This document shows, in pieces, positions 15,309 to 22,836 of a DNA stretch of 26,796 nt. Below the pieces are notes generated by a model, which saw nothing but the letters and a program-made list of their open reading frames with translations, searched no databases and had not been told where the DNA came from. Made by a program: the position numbers and the translations under genes. Origin of the DNA: an uncultured Corynebacterium sp. (lineage in GTDB: Bacteria > Actinomycetota > Actinomycetes > Mycobacteriales > Mycobacteriaceae). Numbering within the stretch: the first letter of the stretch is position 1; the number at the start of each line of letters is the position of its first letter. The stretch lies in NCBI RefSeq assembly GCF_946222835.1, contig NZ_CAMIHD010000022.1:1-26796 (forward strand), in the 5' to 3' direction.

Positions 15309-16041
15309 ATGTTCCTCCCAGTAACTCCTGGCGGCCTCGTTCCAGTTACGGCGGCGGGGGAGCCGGTGCTGGTGGAAGGGGTTCCCGGTGGCGTCGGCAA
15401 GCAGGCTGTGGTGGACCTGGGTTCCTTGCAGGCCTGTTTGTGTCCGGAAGACAGCGCCGGTGAGCTAGGCCGACTGGAAAGCGCGACCTTCTTTGCAGAC
15501 CAGCCGTTAATCTTGCAAGCCATTGCGCTTATCCGCAACCGGCGCGAGCAACGCTTTGATCCGCGGACCGGACGCAAGCTGGACTACCCCCGCACCGGGA
15601 ATCGTCGGGCGCGATCCCGATGACGCGCGCCGGATGGTCTTTCCGCGCCTAGATCCCGCCGTCATTGGGCTTATTCGTCTTGCCGGCACCGACCGAATTC
15701 TGCTGGCTCGCAACCGCCGCCGCAATAGCTTCTTTTCCTTGATTGCCGGTTACGTTGAGCCGGGCGAGACTGCAGAGGCGGCCTTTGCGCGCGAGGCCTT
15801 GGAAGAAACCGGACGTAGGGTGGAGGCGCTCCGCTATTGGGGCTCGCAGTCGTGACCGCTGAGTGGTTCTCTTATGCTGGGCTTTTGTGCGCACACGGCT
15901 GATGTCCACCCCACCTGCCATACTGATGGGGAACTGGAAGAGATCCGGTGGGTGGAGCGCGCCGAGCTGCCCGAGCTTAAGCTTCCTCGTCCGGGTTCAA
16001 TTGCACACACGATGATTATGGAGTGGTATCACGGTGACTAA
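15309..16041 (+). pseudogene. nudC: Broken nudC (NAD+ diphosphatase, Nudix), frameshift plus stop
   Basis: Remnant of a NudC-type Nudix hydrolase, which cleaves NAD(H) and can decap NAD-RNA. The reading frame from ATG 15309 is lost at a run of five C (15587-15591); removing one C restores DYPAPGIVGRDPD and joins the second frame. That frame holds the Nudix box GYVEPGETAEAAFAREALEE and then meets TGA at 15853-15855. Reading TGA as TGG would give SQSWPLSGSLMLGF, matching the NudC signature SQPWPFPxS in reduced form. The same frame continues to TAA 16039-16041 with a plausible C-terminus. Two independent lesions and signature decay support a true pseudogene. A sequencing error could explain one of them. 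Confidence 0.85.
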
Positions 16042-18091
16042 GCCGGATTTGTCCCTGCTGGATGAAGATCAGCTGCGCGCGGCCACGGCGCCGCGCGGGC
16101 CCGTGTGCATCTTGGCTGGCGCGGGTACGGGCAAGACCCGCACTATTACCTATCGCATCGCCAACCTGGTGGACCAGGGGTTTGTGAGCCCGCAACGCGT
16201 GCTTGCGGTGACCTTCACGGCGCGCGCCGCCGGGGAAATGCGCGACCGCCTGCGCACCATGGGTGTGGCCGGCGTGCAAGCACAGACCTTCCACGCGGCG
16301 GCGCGCCGCCAGCTGAAGTACTTCTGGCCCCAGGTAGCAGGAGACCTTCCATGGCAGTTGCTAGATAATAAATTCCCGCTGGTCGCCCGCGCGGTGCGTT
16401 CGGTGGGGCTAGATAATTCCAAGGATATGATCCGTGACGTCCTGGCGGAGATCGAGTGGGCTAAGTCCGCGCTGGTCAGCGCCGAGGATTATGAGTCCGT
16501 GATTGCTAATTCGGAGCGGAGCGCGCCCGCGGATCCAGCCAAGGTGGCAGAGGCCTTCCGCCGCTACGAGCAGTCCAAGGCCACGCCGGATATGATGCAC
16601 TTGGATTTCGATGATTTGCTCATGCATATCGCTGGCGCCATTGAAAACGTGCCGGCGATTGCGGAGACCTTCCGGGAGCAGTACCGCACTTTCGTCGTGG
16701 ACGAGTATCAGGATGTTACCCCGCTGCAGCAGCGGGTGCTCAACGCTTGGTTGGGCGAGCGCGATGACCTCACCGTGGTGGGCGATGCTAATCAGACCAT
16801 CTATTCTTTCAACGGCGCCTCCCCGGATTACTTGCTCAATTTCTCGCGCACGTATCCGAATGGCACTGTGGTCAAGCTGCAGCGCGACTACCGCTCCACG
16901 CCGCAGGTAACCGACCTTGCCAATAGGGTCATTGGCAAGGCGACCGGCCGCGCGGCAGGCACCCGTTTGGAGCTACAGGGCATGCGCGAGTCCGGTCCAG
17001 AGCCCACCTTTAAGGCCTATGAGTCGGAGGAGATTGAGGCTCAGGAGGTAGCTGGCCAGGTTCTCACACTGCTGGACCAGGGTGTTCCTGCCTCAGAGAT
17101 TGCCATCCTTTACCGCATCAACGCCCAGTCGGAGCAGTTTGAGCAGGCGCTTGCCGACGCCGGAGTGGTCTACCAAGTCCGCGGCGGCGAGGGCTTTTTC
17201 CGCCGCCCGGAGATCCTGGAGGCCATTCGCGTGCTCATCGCCGCCACCCGTCGCGAGGACCTGCCGGATGACCCGGTGGCGATTGCCCGGGCAGCTTTTG
17301 TCGAGCTGGGCTTGAGCGCCACCGAACCGCAGGGAGCCCAAGCACGGGAGCGCTGGCAGTCTCTCAATGCACTTGTCGGGCTTATCGAAAAGATCGTGGA
17401 GTCGGCTCCTGGCATCGATCTCAATGGGGTGCTGGGGGAGCTGCGCCGGCGCTCTACCGATAAGCAAGCTCCGGCCATGGAAGGCGTCACCCTGGCTACT
17501 GTGCACGCCGCTAAGGGTCTGGAATGGGATGCGGTGTTCCTCGTGGGGTTGACCGAAAAACTGATGCCTATCAACCACGCCATTAAGGCGGGCGATGAGC
17601 AGGTCGAGGAAGAACGGCGTTTGTTCTACGTCGGTATTACCCGCGCGCGTGAGCACCTCGCGCTGTCGTGGGCGCTGGCAAAGACTACCGGTTCGCGGGC
17701 CTCGCGCGAGCGTACTCGCTTCCTCGACGGCATCGTACCGGCGGCCGAAGATGCCTCCGGGGGAAGTACCCGCGCGCGCCGCCCGAAGCGCTGCCGCGTG
17801 TGCTCTGGCCTGCTCGGAACACCGGCAGAAAAGGTCATCGGCCGGCACGAAGACTGCGAGGGCGGCGGTGATGAAGAGGTCTTTGCCGCCTTGCGCTCGT
17901 GGCGCTCCCAGGTAGCGCGCGAGGAAAAGGTTCCGGCCTATGTCATCTTCTCCGATGCCACCTTGCAAGCCATTTCGGAGGAACTGCCTGCCGATGAGGC
18001 AGAAATGCTGTCCATCTCCGGGGTAGGCCCTAGCAAGTTGGAGCGTTACGGCGCCCAGGTACTAGAGGTCATTCGTTCGGTTCGCAGCTAG
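16034..18091 (+). CDS. uvrD2: UvrD2 ATP-dependent DNA helicase with HRDC domain
   Basis: Superfamily 1A 3'-5' DNA helicase of the actinobacterial UvrD2 type, 685 residues. The motor has GAGTGKTRT (K34), TFTARAAGEMRDR, DEYQDVTPLQQR (D223, E224), GDANQTIYSFNG, TVHAAKGLEWDAV and LFYVGITRARE. A metal-binding linker follows with C587, C590, H605 and C608, then a C-terminal HRDC domain (about 616-685, ending GVGPSKLERYGAQVLEVI). The M. smegmatis enzyme has a tetracysteine motif here; this protein has His as one ligand. The GTG start overlaps the nudC remnant by 8 bases and has GGAG 10 bases upstream. The 3' end overlaps the convergent next gene by 23 bases. Confidence 0.94.
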   Translation: MTKPDLSLLDEDQLRAATAPRGPVCILAGAGTGKTRTITYRIANLVDQGFVSPQRVLAVTFTARAAGEMRDRLRTMGVAGVQAQTFHAAARRQLKYFWPQVAGDLPWQLLDNKFPLVARAVRSVGLDNSKDMIRDVLAEIEWAKSALVSAEDYESVIANSERSAPADPAKVAEAFRRYEQSKATPDMMHLDFDDLLMHIAGAIENVPAIAETFREQYRTFVVDEYQDVTPLQQRVLNAWLGERDDLTVVGDANQTIYSFNGASPDYLLNFSRTYPNGTVVKLQRDYRSTPQVTDLANRVIGKATGRAAGTRLELQGMRESGPEPTFKAYESEEIEAQEVAGQVLTLLDQGVPASEIAILYRINAQSEQFEQALADAGVVYQVRGGEGFFRRPEILEAIRVLIAATRREDLPDDPVAIARAAFVELGLSATEPQGAQARERWQSLNALVGLIEKIVESAPGIDLNGVLGELRRRSTDKQAPAMEGVTLATVHAAKGLEWDAVFLVGLTEKLMPINHAIKAGDEQVEEERRLFYVGITRAREHLALSWALAKTTGSRASRERTRFLDGIVPAAEDASGGSTRARRPKRCRVCSGLLGTPAEKVIGRHEDCEGGGDEEVFAALRSWRSQVAREEKVPAYVIFSDATLQAISEELPADEAEMLSISGVGPSKLERYGAQVLEVIRSVRS

Positions 18092-18962
18092 CTAGGTTGG
18101 TTTTACCGCCGAAGCACACCGGACAGCGCGGATGTGCAATAACTGTGCGCTGCTGGTGGTGGCCGTAGACATCGACCTCCCATTGCTGACCGGGGCGTGG
18201 CTTCGCGGTCGGTGCGCCGGGCGGCAGCGGGCGTCCCAGCAGCCGCCGGATGATCACCTGCGTATGCGCTGTGACCGCATCGAGCACCACGTCTTCTGGC
18301 CTGCGGCGCACGCGGGTGAGCTGGGTGCTGATGATATTCCATCGCGGGTCCATATCCACGCGGGATAGGTGCGCACACAGTGGGCACGGGCCTTGGCCCC
18401 GGATGAGTACCGGCCCGATGACACCACGATTGTCCAGTAGAGACACCGGAATCCACGTGGTTTCTGTGCCTGCGAGCGCGTTGGCGCAATCCAGCGGGCA
18501 GTGCAGCTGGTCCACGCCGAGTATCGGATACATGCCGTCGAGGTCGTGGATATAGGAAAAGACATTGTCTTCCTCCAATGGGATGCGCACCTGAAAACCA
18601 TCCGCCTCAAGGCGTGCGCGGAGGCCTCGAGCTAGGGCGGATTCGCCCATCACGACAATCGTGTCTACCTTGTCATCGGCTTCCTTGTGCGGCCAGAGTA
18701 TTCCATAGTCCAGCGCATCTTCGATAAGGCTCAGCGCTGCTGCTGCCTCCAGCCCCGCGGCACGTAGCCGGTGAGACAAATCTTCCGGGGCAACTGGCTC
18801 GCGAGCGGTGTTGAAGGCTGCGGCGACGGCGAGTGCATTCCCCGTCTCCGCTACTCCAACCCGGGTGGCATCCATTCCAAACTGGACCACCCCTTGTTCG
18901 CGGCAAAACACGCCGCTGCCTGGTGCCAAGACTACTTGGGTGGCAGAAATCCCCACGCTCAT
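18069..18962 (-). CDS. E1/TOMM cyclodehydratase-like zinc protein (Rv3196-like)
   Basis: A 297-residue protein that resembles the actinobacterial group annotated as TOMM leader-peptide-binding or bacteriocin cyclodehydratase-like (M. tuberculosis Rv3196 as I recall it). The N-terminal 90 residues look like a winged-helix, RRE-type domain (VVQFGMDATRVGV...LIEDALDYGIL). A Rossmann-like segment follows (DTIVVMGESALARGLRARL). Two CxxC pairs, GPCPLCAHL and HPRCPVCFG, would hold one structural zinc as in ThiF/E1-like proteins. The ATG at 18962 has GGGGAAAGGG upstream; the frame extends to 19013 but lacks a ribosome binding site there. No precursor peptide or YcaO gene is in the window, so the substrate is unknown. 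Confidence 0.75.
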   Translation of the reverse strand: MSVGISATQVVLAPGSGVFCREQGVVQFGMDATRVGVAETGNALAVAAAFNTAREPVAPEDLSHRLRAAGLEAAAALSLIEDALDYGILWPHKEADDKVDTIVVMGESALARGLRARLEADGFQVRIPLEEDNVFSYIHDLDGMYPILGVDQLHCPLDCANALAGTETTWIPVSLLDNRGVIGPVLIRGQGPCPLCAHLSRVDMDPRWNIISTQLTRVRRRPEDVVLDAVTAHTQVIIRRLLGRPLPPGAPTAKPRPGQQWEVDVYGHHQQRTVIAHPRCPVCFGGKTNLASCEPNE

Positions 18963-18981
18963 ATCCCTTTCCCCCGAAGTA

Positions 18982-19017
18982 TGTCGACTCCATTGCACCA
19001 CAGGTACAATCACCTGT
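18982..19017. promoter_or_regulatory. Promoter of gene 19019 with inverted-repeat operator
   Basis: TACAAT (19005-19010) is 8 bases before ATG 19019, with no ribosome binding site, fitting a leaderless transcript. A perfect inverted repeat ACAGGT-N6-ACCTGT (19000-19017) covers this hexamer. The whole divergent intergenic region is only 56 bases, so a protein bound here could affect both genes. A weak -35 (TGTCGA, 18982-18987) has 17-base spacing. Confidence 0.5.
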
Positions 19018-19018
19018 C

Positions 19019-19540
19019 ATGTCGAGTACGCAGCCCACCACACCGCACTCCCCAGAGGTTAAAGTCATTCGCTCTGCCAAACGGAAGAAGACCGTGCAGG
19101 CGCGCATGGTATCTGGTGTGCTCGAGGTACGCATTCCCGCATGGATGTCCGCGCGTGATGAGCGCGAGGCAGTGGCGGATATGTTGGCGCGGGTAGAAAA
19201 GAAGCAGGGCAGTGGCCGGCGCTCAGACGCCCAGCTCGAAGAACGCGCTCGGCGGCTGAACGCGGCTTACTTAGACGGCCGTGCGACCATCGGCTCTATT
19301 CGCTGGGTAAGCAATCAAAATACGCGGTGGGGTAGCTGTACTACCTCCACCGCGGATATTCGGCTGAGCGACCGGCTGCAACACGTGCCGGACTATGTGG
19401 TGGATTCAGTCATTCTTCACGAGTTGACCCACACTTTCATCCCGCGCCACGGGCGGGAGTTTTGGCAGTGGGCAGACAGGGCGCCCCACGCCGAGCGGGC
19501 GAAGGGCTATCTTGAGGCCTACCAGCGCTGGGGCTGCTAG
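19019..19540 (+). CDS. YgjP/SprT-like zinc metallopeptidase (DUF45)
   Basis: A 173-residue cytoplasmic protein of the YgjP (COG1451, WLM/M48-like) family. The active-site motif is H134-E135-x-x-H138-x5-H144 in LHELTHTFIPRHGREFW. Upstream is the family segment NQNTRWGSCTTSTADIRLS, and the DYVVDSVILHE helix is typical. A preceding RSAKRKKTVQARM beta-strand segment also fits. The frame is open from 18833, but the start at 19019 fits the family, has a -10-like TACAAT 8 bases upstream and clears the divergent gene. It ends with a 4-base convergent overlap with the next gene (CTAG). The substrate is unknown. Confidence 0.88.
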   Translation: MSSTQPTTPHSPEVKVIRSAKRKKTVQARMVSGVLEVRIPAWMSARDEREAVADMLARVEKKQGSGRRSDAQLEERARRLNAAYLDGRATIGSIRWVSNQNTRWGSCTTSTADIRLSDRLQHVPDYVVDSVILHELTHTFIPRHGREFWQWADRAPHAERAKGYLEAYQRWGC

Positions 19541-20955
19541 TTTTCACCGTCCTCGTCGCCGTTGCCCTTATCTTTTTCTTCGTCTTTATCTTCAGCCTTA
19601 TTGGACTCATCGTCCTGCGCAGCAGAGGAATTCTCGCCGTTTTTGAGCATTTCTTCCAACTTGGCAAACTCCTCTTCAAAGCCCTCATCCGGCTCTTCGT
19701 CCAGCAGAGAGTCGATGAATGCAGCCGGGTTATCTAGGTGCTCTGCATTAGGCAGGAAGTCCGGGTGGTCCCAGGCCTTATCGCGCTTCTCGGCTCCCAC
19801 GGCAACGGTGGCGCGGCGCCATAGCTCGGCGGCCTCAGAAACCTTGGGGGCGTTGAGCTCGATGCCGACGACCTTGCTGAAGGCGTTCTCGGCGGAGCCG
19901 CCGGTGCTGCGGCGATGTGCCCAAGCCTGAGTTAGCTTCGAGGTGGACGGGATGCGCTCACCCAAGGCTTCGGTGACCACGTGCTCGGCCCAGCCTTCTA
20001 CCAGGGCCAACAGCGTTTCGAGACGGGATGCGGCCGCAGTGTTCTGGGAGGTAATGCGAGGGGAAAGATCCATGCCCTGCAGCTTGCTCATTGCGTCCTG
20101 GATTGCCTGCGGATCGCCGGACTCTAGGTTGAGCTCGCGGGTTACTTCCTCCAAGTGGGAGGTATCAATAACCAAACCGATGGCATATTCCTCCACTGAG
20201 GAGACGATGCGCTCGACCAGCCACGGCACGTGCTTGAAGAGCCGCTGGCGCGCTGCCTCGCGTGCAGCAATATAAACCAGCACCTCCTGGCCTGGAATAT
20301 TGAGCTCGCGGGCGACCTTCTGGATGGTCTGCGGCAGGAGCGCCACGGTATTAGCCGGGGCAATCGGCAGACCAAAGTCGGAGCCGGTCAGTGCCTGAGA
20401 GGCTAGATCCCCTAAGGCGTGGCCGAGCTGCATACCGAAGTTCATGCCAGACATCTGGTTCATCATCTTGGCCATGGGCCCCATCATCTCGCGGGCCTCT
20501 TCTGGCATGGAGTCCAGCTGAGCATCATTCATGTGCTCGGCTACTGGCGTGACCATGCGCTGCCACGCCGGCATGGTCTCTTCCAACCACTGCTTGGAAT
20601 CCCATGCCTTGGCCGTGCCGGAGGCGGTGGGCAAGTAGGTGGCGTCATCAAGCCAGAGCTCTGCCAGCCGGACGGATTCCTCGACGGCCTTGGTATCGTC
20701 CGCGCTTCCTGGCTTGGACTGCGAAATTTGCTGCAGGGCGATGCGCTTGGCCATGTCGTAATTGACCGGGCCGGAGTTTTCCGGCGAGTTCATGGAAGAG
20801 CCCATGCCGGACAGCATCTGACCGAACTGGTTCAGCATGTCACCGAGGCCGCCACCATTAGCGCCGCCGAATGCGCCGAACGGGTTCTGGTCACGACGTC
20901 CGTCATTATCGTCGTCATCGTTATTGGGGAAAGAAAAACCGAATCCGTTGCTCAT
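19537..20955 (-). CDS. DUF2342 zincin-like putative hydrolase
   Basis: A 472-residue protein of the Zincin_2/DUF2342 (TIGR03624-type) family, the likely counterpart of M. tuberculosis Rv3195. The N-terminal 60 residues are low-complexity, rich in Gly, Asn, Asp and Met. The conserved core includes MAKRIALQQI, WLDDATYLPTA, MNQMSGMNFGMQLGHALGDLA and VEGWAEHVVTEAL, the last two being family landmarks. The C-terminus is a highly acidic, Lys-rich tail (EDKDEEKDKGNGDEDGEN). Catalytic activity is not proven for this family as far as I know. Its ATG has a weak AGGAC upstream. It is divergent from the PDZ-Lon gene by 93 bases. Confidence 0.83.
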   Translation of the reverse strand: MSNGFGFSFPNNDDDDNDGRRDQNPFGAFGGANGGGLGDMLNQFGQMLSGMGSSMNSPENSGPVNYDMAKRIALQQISQSKPGSADDTKAVEESVRLAELWLDDATYLPTASGTAKAWDSKQWLEETMPAWQRMVTPVAEHMNDAQLDSMPEEAREMMGPMAKMMNQMSGMNFGMQLGHALGDLASQALTGSDFGLPIAPANTVALLPQTIQKVARELNIPGQEVLVYIAAREAARQRLFKHVPWLVERIVSSVEEYAIGLVIDTSHLEEVTRELNLESGDPQAIQDAMSKLQGMDLSPRITSQNTAAASRLETLLALVEGWAEHVVTEALGERIPSTSKLTQAWAHRRSTGGSAENAFSKVVGIELNAPKVSEAAELWRRATVAVGAEKRDKAWDHPDFLPNAEHLDNPAAFIDSLLDEEPDEGFEEEFAKLEEMLKNGENSSAAQDDESNKAEDKDEEKDKGNGDEDGEN

Positions 20956-21034
20956 GCGTCCTAATCTACCGGCACCGTCCGGCTACTTTCCATGATCCCC
21001 GCTACGCTGACAGCGAACACTACGCCAAAGGTTG

Positions 21035-21040
21035 TAGGGT
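21035..21040 (+). promoter_or_regulatory. -10-like element for the PDZ-Lon gene
   Basis: TAGGGT ends 8 bases before the GTG start at 21049. The same bases could serve as a weak Shine-Dalgarno (AGGG), so leaderless transcription is only one reading. Confidence 0.3.
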
Positions 21041-21048
21041 ATTGATCC

Positions 21049-22113
21049 GTGAATTCTCCTGCTAGCCGTCGCGTCCGCACCATCACTTGGGGAGCTATCC
21101 CCGTCGTCTTAACCGGTGCGTTGGTATCGCTTGACCATATCCCCGGCACCGATGTGTCTTTGACCGTCCCCTATGCAGCCGAGGGGCCCGGCCCCACGGT
21201 GGACACATTGGGTGAGGTGGACGGTACCCAGGTCGTTGACGTTAAGGCTCCGAAAACCTATGACACGGACGGGCATCTCAACATGACCACGGTGTCCGTG
21301 CGCACCAATATGACCTTGGCGCAGGCGCTCGGGCGATGGATGATGACCGATGACACCATCGTGCCCATCGATACCGTCATTCCGCAGAATATGAGCGATA
21401 AAGAGGTAGAAGAGTCCAATAAGCAGGCCTTTACCCAGTCCGAATCTGCTGCGACCGTCGCAGCCATGGACTATTTGCATCTGCCGGTAAAGATCTCCAT
21501 CGCGGAAGTACTCGATAAGGGCGCGGCAAAGGGCAAGCTGAAAAAAGACGATGTCATTACCGCAGTGGAAGGAAAGGGCGTCTCGGAGCCGGGAGAAGTC
21601 CAAGACATCATTAAAGAAAAAAGCCCCGGCGATAAAGTCACGCTGACCGTGAAACGTGGCGGCAAAAAGCAAGAAGAAGAGATTGAACTCGGGGAAAATC
21701 CCCAACAGGAGGGGCAGGCGATGTTGGGCATCGCCATGCTCTCGGTCCCGCAAGACGATATTAAGGTCAAATACAACTTGCAGGATGTCGGTGGGCCATC
21801 CGCAGGCATGATGTTTACCCTTGCGGTCATCGACAAGCTCAGCGAAGAAGACCTCACCGGCGGCAAATTCGTGGCCGGAACTGGCACCATTCAAGAAGAC
21901 GGCCAGGTGGGGCCCATTGGCGGTATCCAGCATAAAATCGCTGCGGCGCACGAGGCCGGCGCGGAACTCTTCCTTGCGCCCAAGGATAATTGCTCCGAGG
22001 CCGCCGCGAGCGACCATGGGGATATGCCCATCGCGGAGATTTCCACCTTGGATGATGCCGTATCCACAATGAAAGACTTCGCGGACGGCAAGGACATTAA
22101 AACCTGCCAGTAG
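21049..22113 (+). CDS. PDZ domain Lon-like (S16) membrane serine protease
   Basis: A 354-residue membrane-tethered protease (Rv3194c-like, YlbL type). One N-terminal helix (about residues 14-30, WGAIPVVLTGALVSL) anchors the protein. A PDZ-like domain lies around 140-225 (VLDKGAAKGKLKKDDVITAVEGKGV). A Lon C-terminal protease domain follows with the catalytic Ser-Lys dyad: S251 in DVGGPSAGMMF and K296 in GGIQHKIAA, 45 residues apart as in Lon-type proteases. It acts outside the cytoplasm by topology. The start is GTG. It is convergent with the lipoprotein gene, with a 5-base gap and no visible terminator. Confidence 0.92.
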   Translation: MNSPASRRVRTITWGAIPVVLTGALVSLDHIPGTDVSLTVPYAAEGPGPTVDTLGEVDGTQVVDVKAPKTYDTDGHLNMTTVSVRTNMTLAQALGRWMMTDDTIVPIDTVIPQNMSDKEVEESNKQAFTQSESAATVAAMDYLHLPVKISIAEVLDKGAAKGKLKKDDVITAVEGKGVSEPGEVQDIIKEKSPGDKVTLTVKRGGKKQEEEIELGENPQQEGQAMLGIAMLSVPQDDIKVKYNLQDVGGPSAGMMFTLAVIDKLSEEDLTGGKFVAGTGTIQEDGQVGPIGGIQHKIAAAHEAGAELFLAPKDNCSEAAASDHGDMPIAEISTLDDAVSTMKDFADGKDIKTCQ

Positions 22114-22118
22114 CCGGT

Positions 22119-22790
22119 CTACTTAGCTAGGCCCAGCTCCTTGATCTTCTCTTCCGGATCTTCCTGGTCAGAGGAGATCATCTGCTGCATGACCATGCCT
22201 TCTTTATTGTCCACTACGGTGATGACGGCAGTGGTTCCCAGGGTGGACCAGCCCACGACGCGATCGCCGCTATCCTCAATGACCTGAGAGCTACGTAGCT
22301 CGGTAAGCACCTGCGTGGTCTGCTTTGCCTTGGAGTGCGAGCGGAAGAATTGGAATTGGCCTACCTTTGGCCCAGAGCAGTTATAAGAATCGTCCCCGCC
22401 CGTAGAATCGCAGCGGTCGAAGTGTGCGAAGAGCTCCTGCGGGGCGACGGGCGCGAAGATGTCATAGGCCTTGGCAACGGATTTTTCCATTTTCTCGCTA
22501 CCGGGCTCCTTGCTTGCCGACGCCCCCGTGGATTCCTCCGAGCTTGCCGCCGCGCTCGATTCGACCTTGGAATCAGTAGTGGAGACAGTGCTGGAGGCGG
22601 CGCTGGTCTCCTCAGAGGCGTCCGCTTCGGAAGTGGCGGACTCGGCGCCGGTGGTGGTGGTCTCCACGGGGGCGTCGGCAGGCGCGGCATCGTCCGAGGA
22701 ACAAGCGGCAGTGCTCACGCCTACACCCAGCAGAAGCGCTGCTGCGGTGGCGCGGGTGGCGGTCAGGCGAGTGAGAGTAATGCGTCGCAC
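22119..22790 (-). CDS. Putative secreted or lipoprotein, Ser/Thr/Ala-rich
   Basis: A 223-residue exported protein of unknown function. The N-terminus has basic residues, a hydrophobic stretch (AAALLLGVGV) and a lipobox-like STAAC followed by Ser-Ser, suggesting lipid attachment at the Cys; the -3 residue (Thr) is atypical. About 75 residues of Ser/Ala/Thr/Glu-rich low-complexity linker follow, then a compact domain (about 105-223) with two further cysteines (DRCDS, YNCSG). The start is GTG; AAGGAG lies 12 bases upstream, a long spacing. It lies 46 bases after the PPA1309 gene on the same strand, so co-transcription is possible. Confidence 0.75.
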   Translation of the reverse strand: MRRITLTRLTATRATAAALLLGVGVSTAACSSDDAAPADAPVETTTTGAESATSEADASEETSAASSTVSTTDSKVESSAAASSEESTGASASKEPGSEKMEKSVAKAYDIFAPVAPQELFAHFDRCDSTGGDDSYNCSGPKVGQFQFFRSHSKAKQTTQVLTELRSSQVIEDSGDRVVGWSTLGTTAVITVVDNKEGMVMQQMISSDQEDPEEKIKELGLAK

Positions 22791-22836
22791 GGTAGGAAAA
22801 TGCTCCTTAGTCGCAGGCGAGAATTGTCACTTCAGT

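Noticed and set aside
15853..15855. TGA in nudC as a recoded codon (selenocysteine or read-through)
   Set aside because: Family residue is Trp, no SECIS-like hairpin is evident, and an independent frameshift exists upstream, so decay is simpler.
21109..22017. Long minus-strand frame opposite the PDZ-Lon gene
   Set aside because: The plus strand has a clear Lon dyad and PDZ domain; the antisense frame shows no family character.
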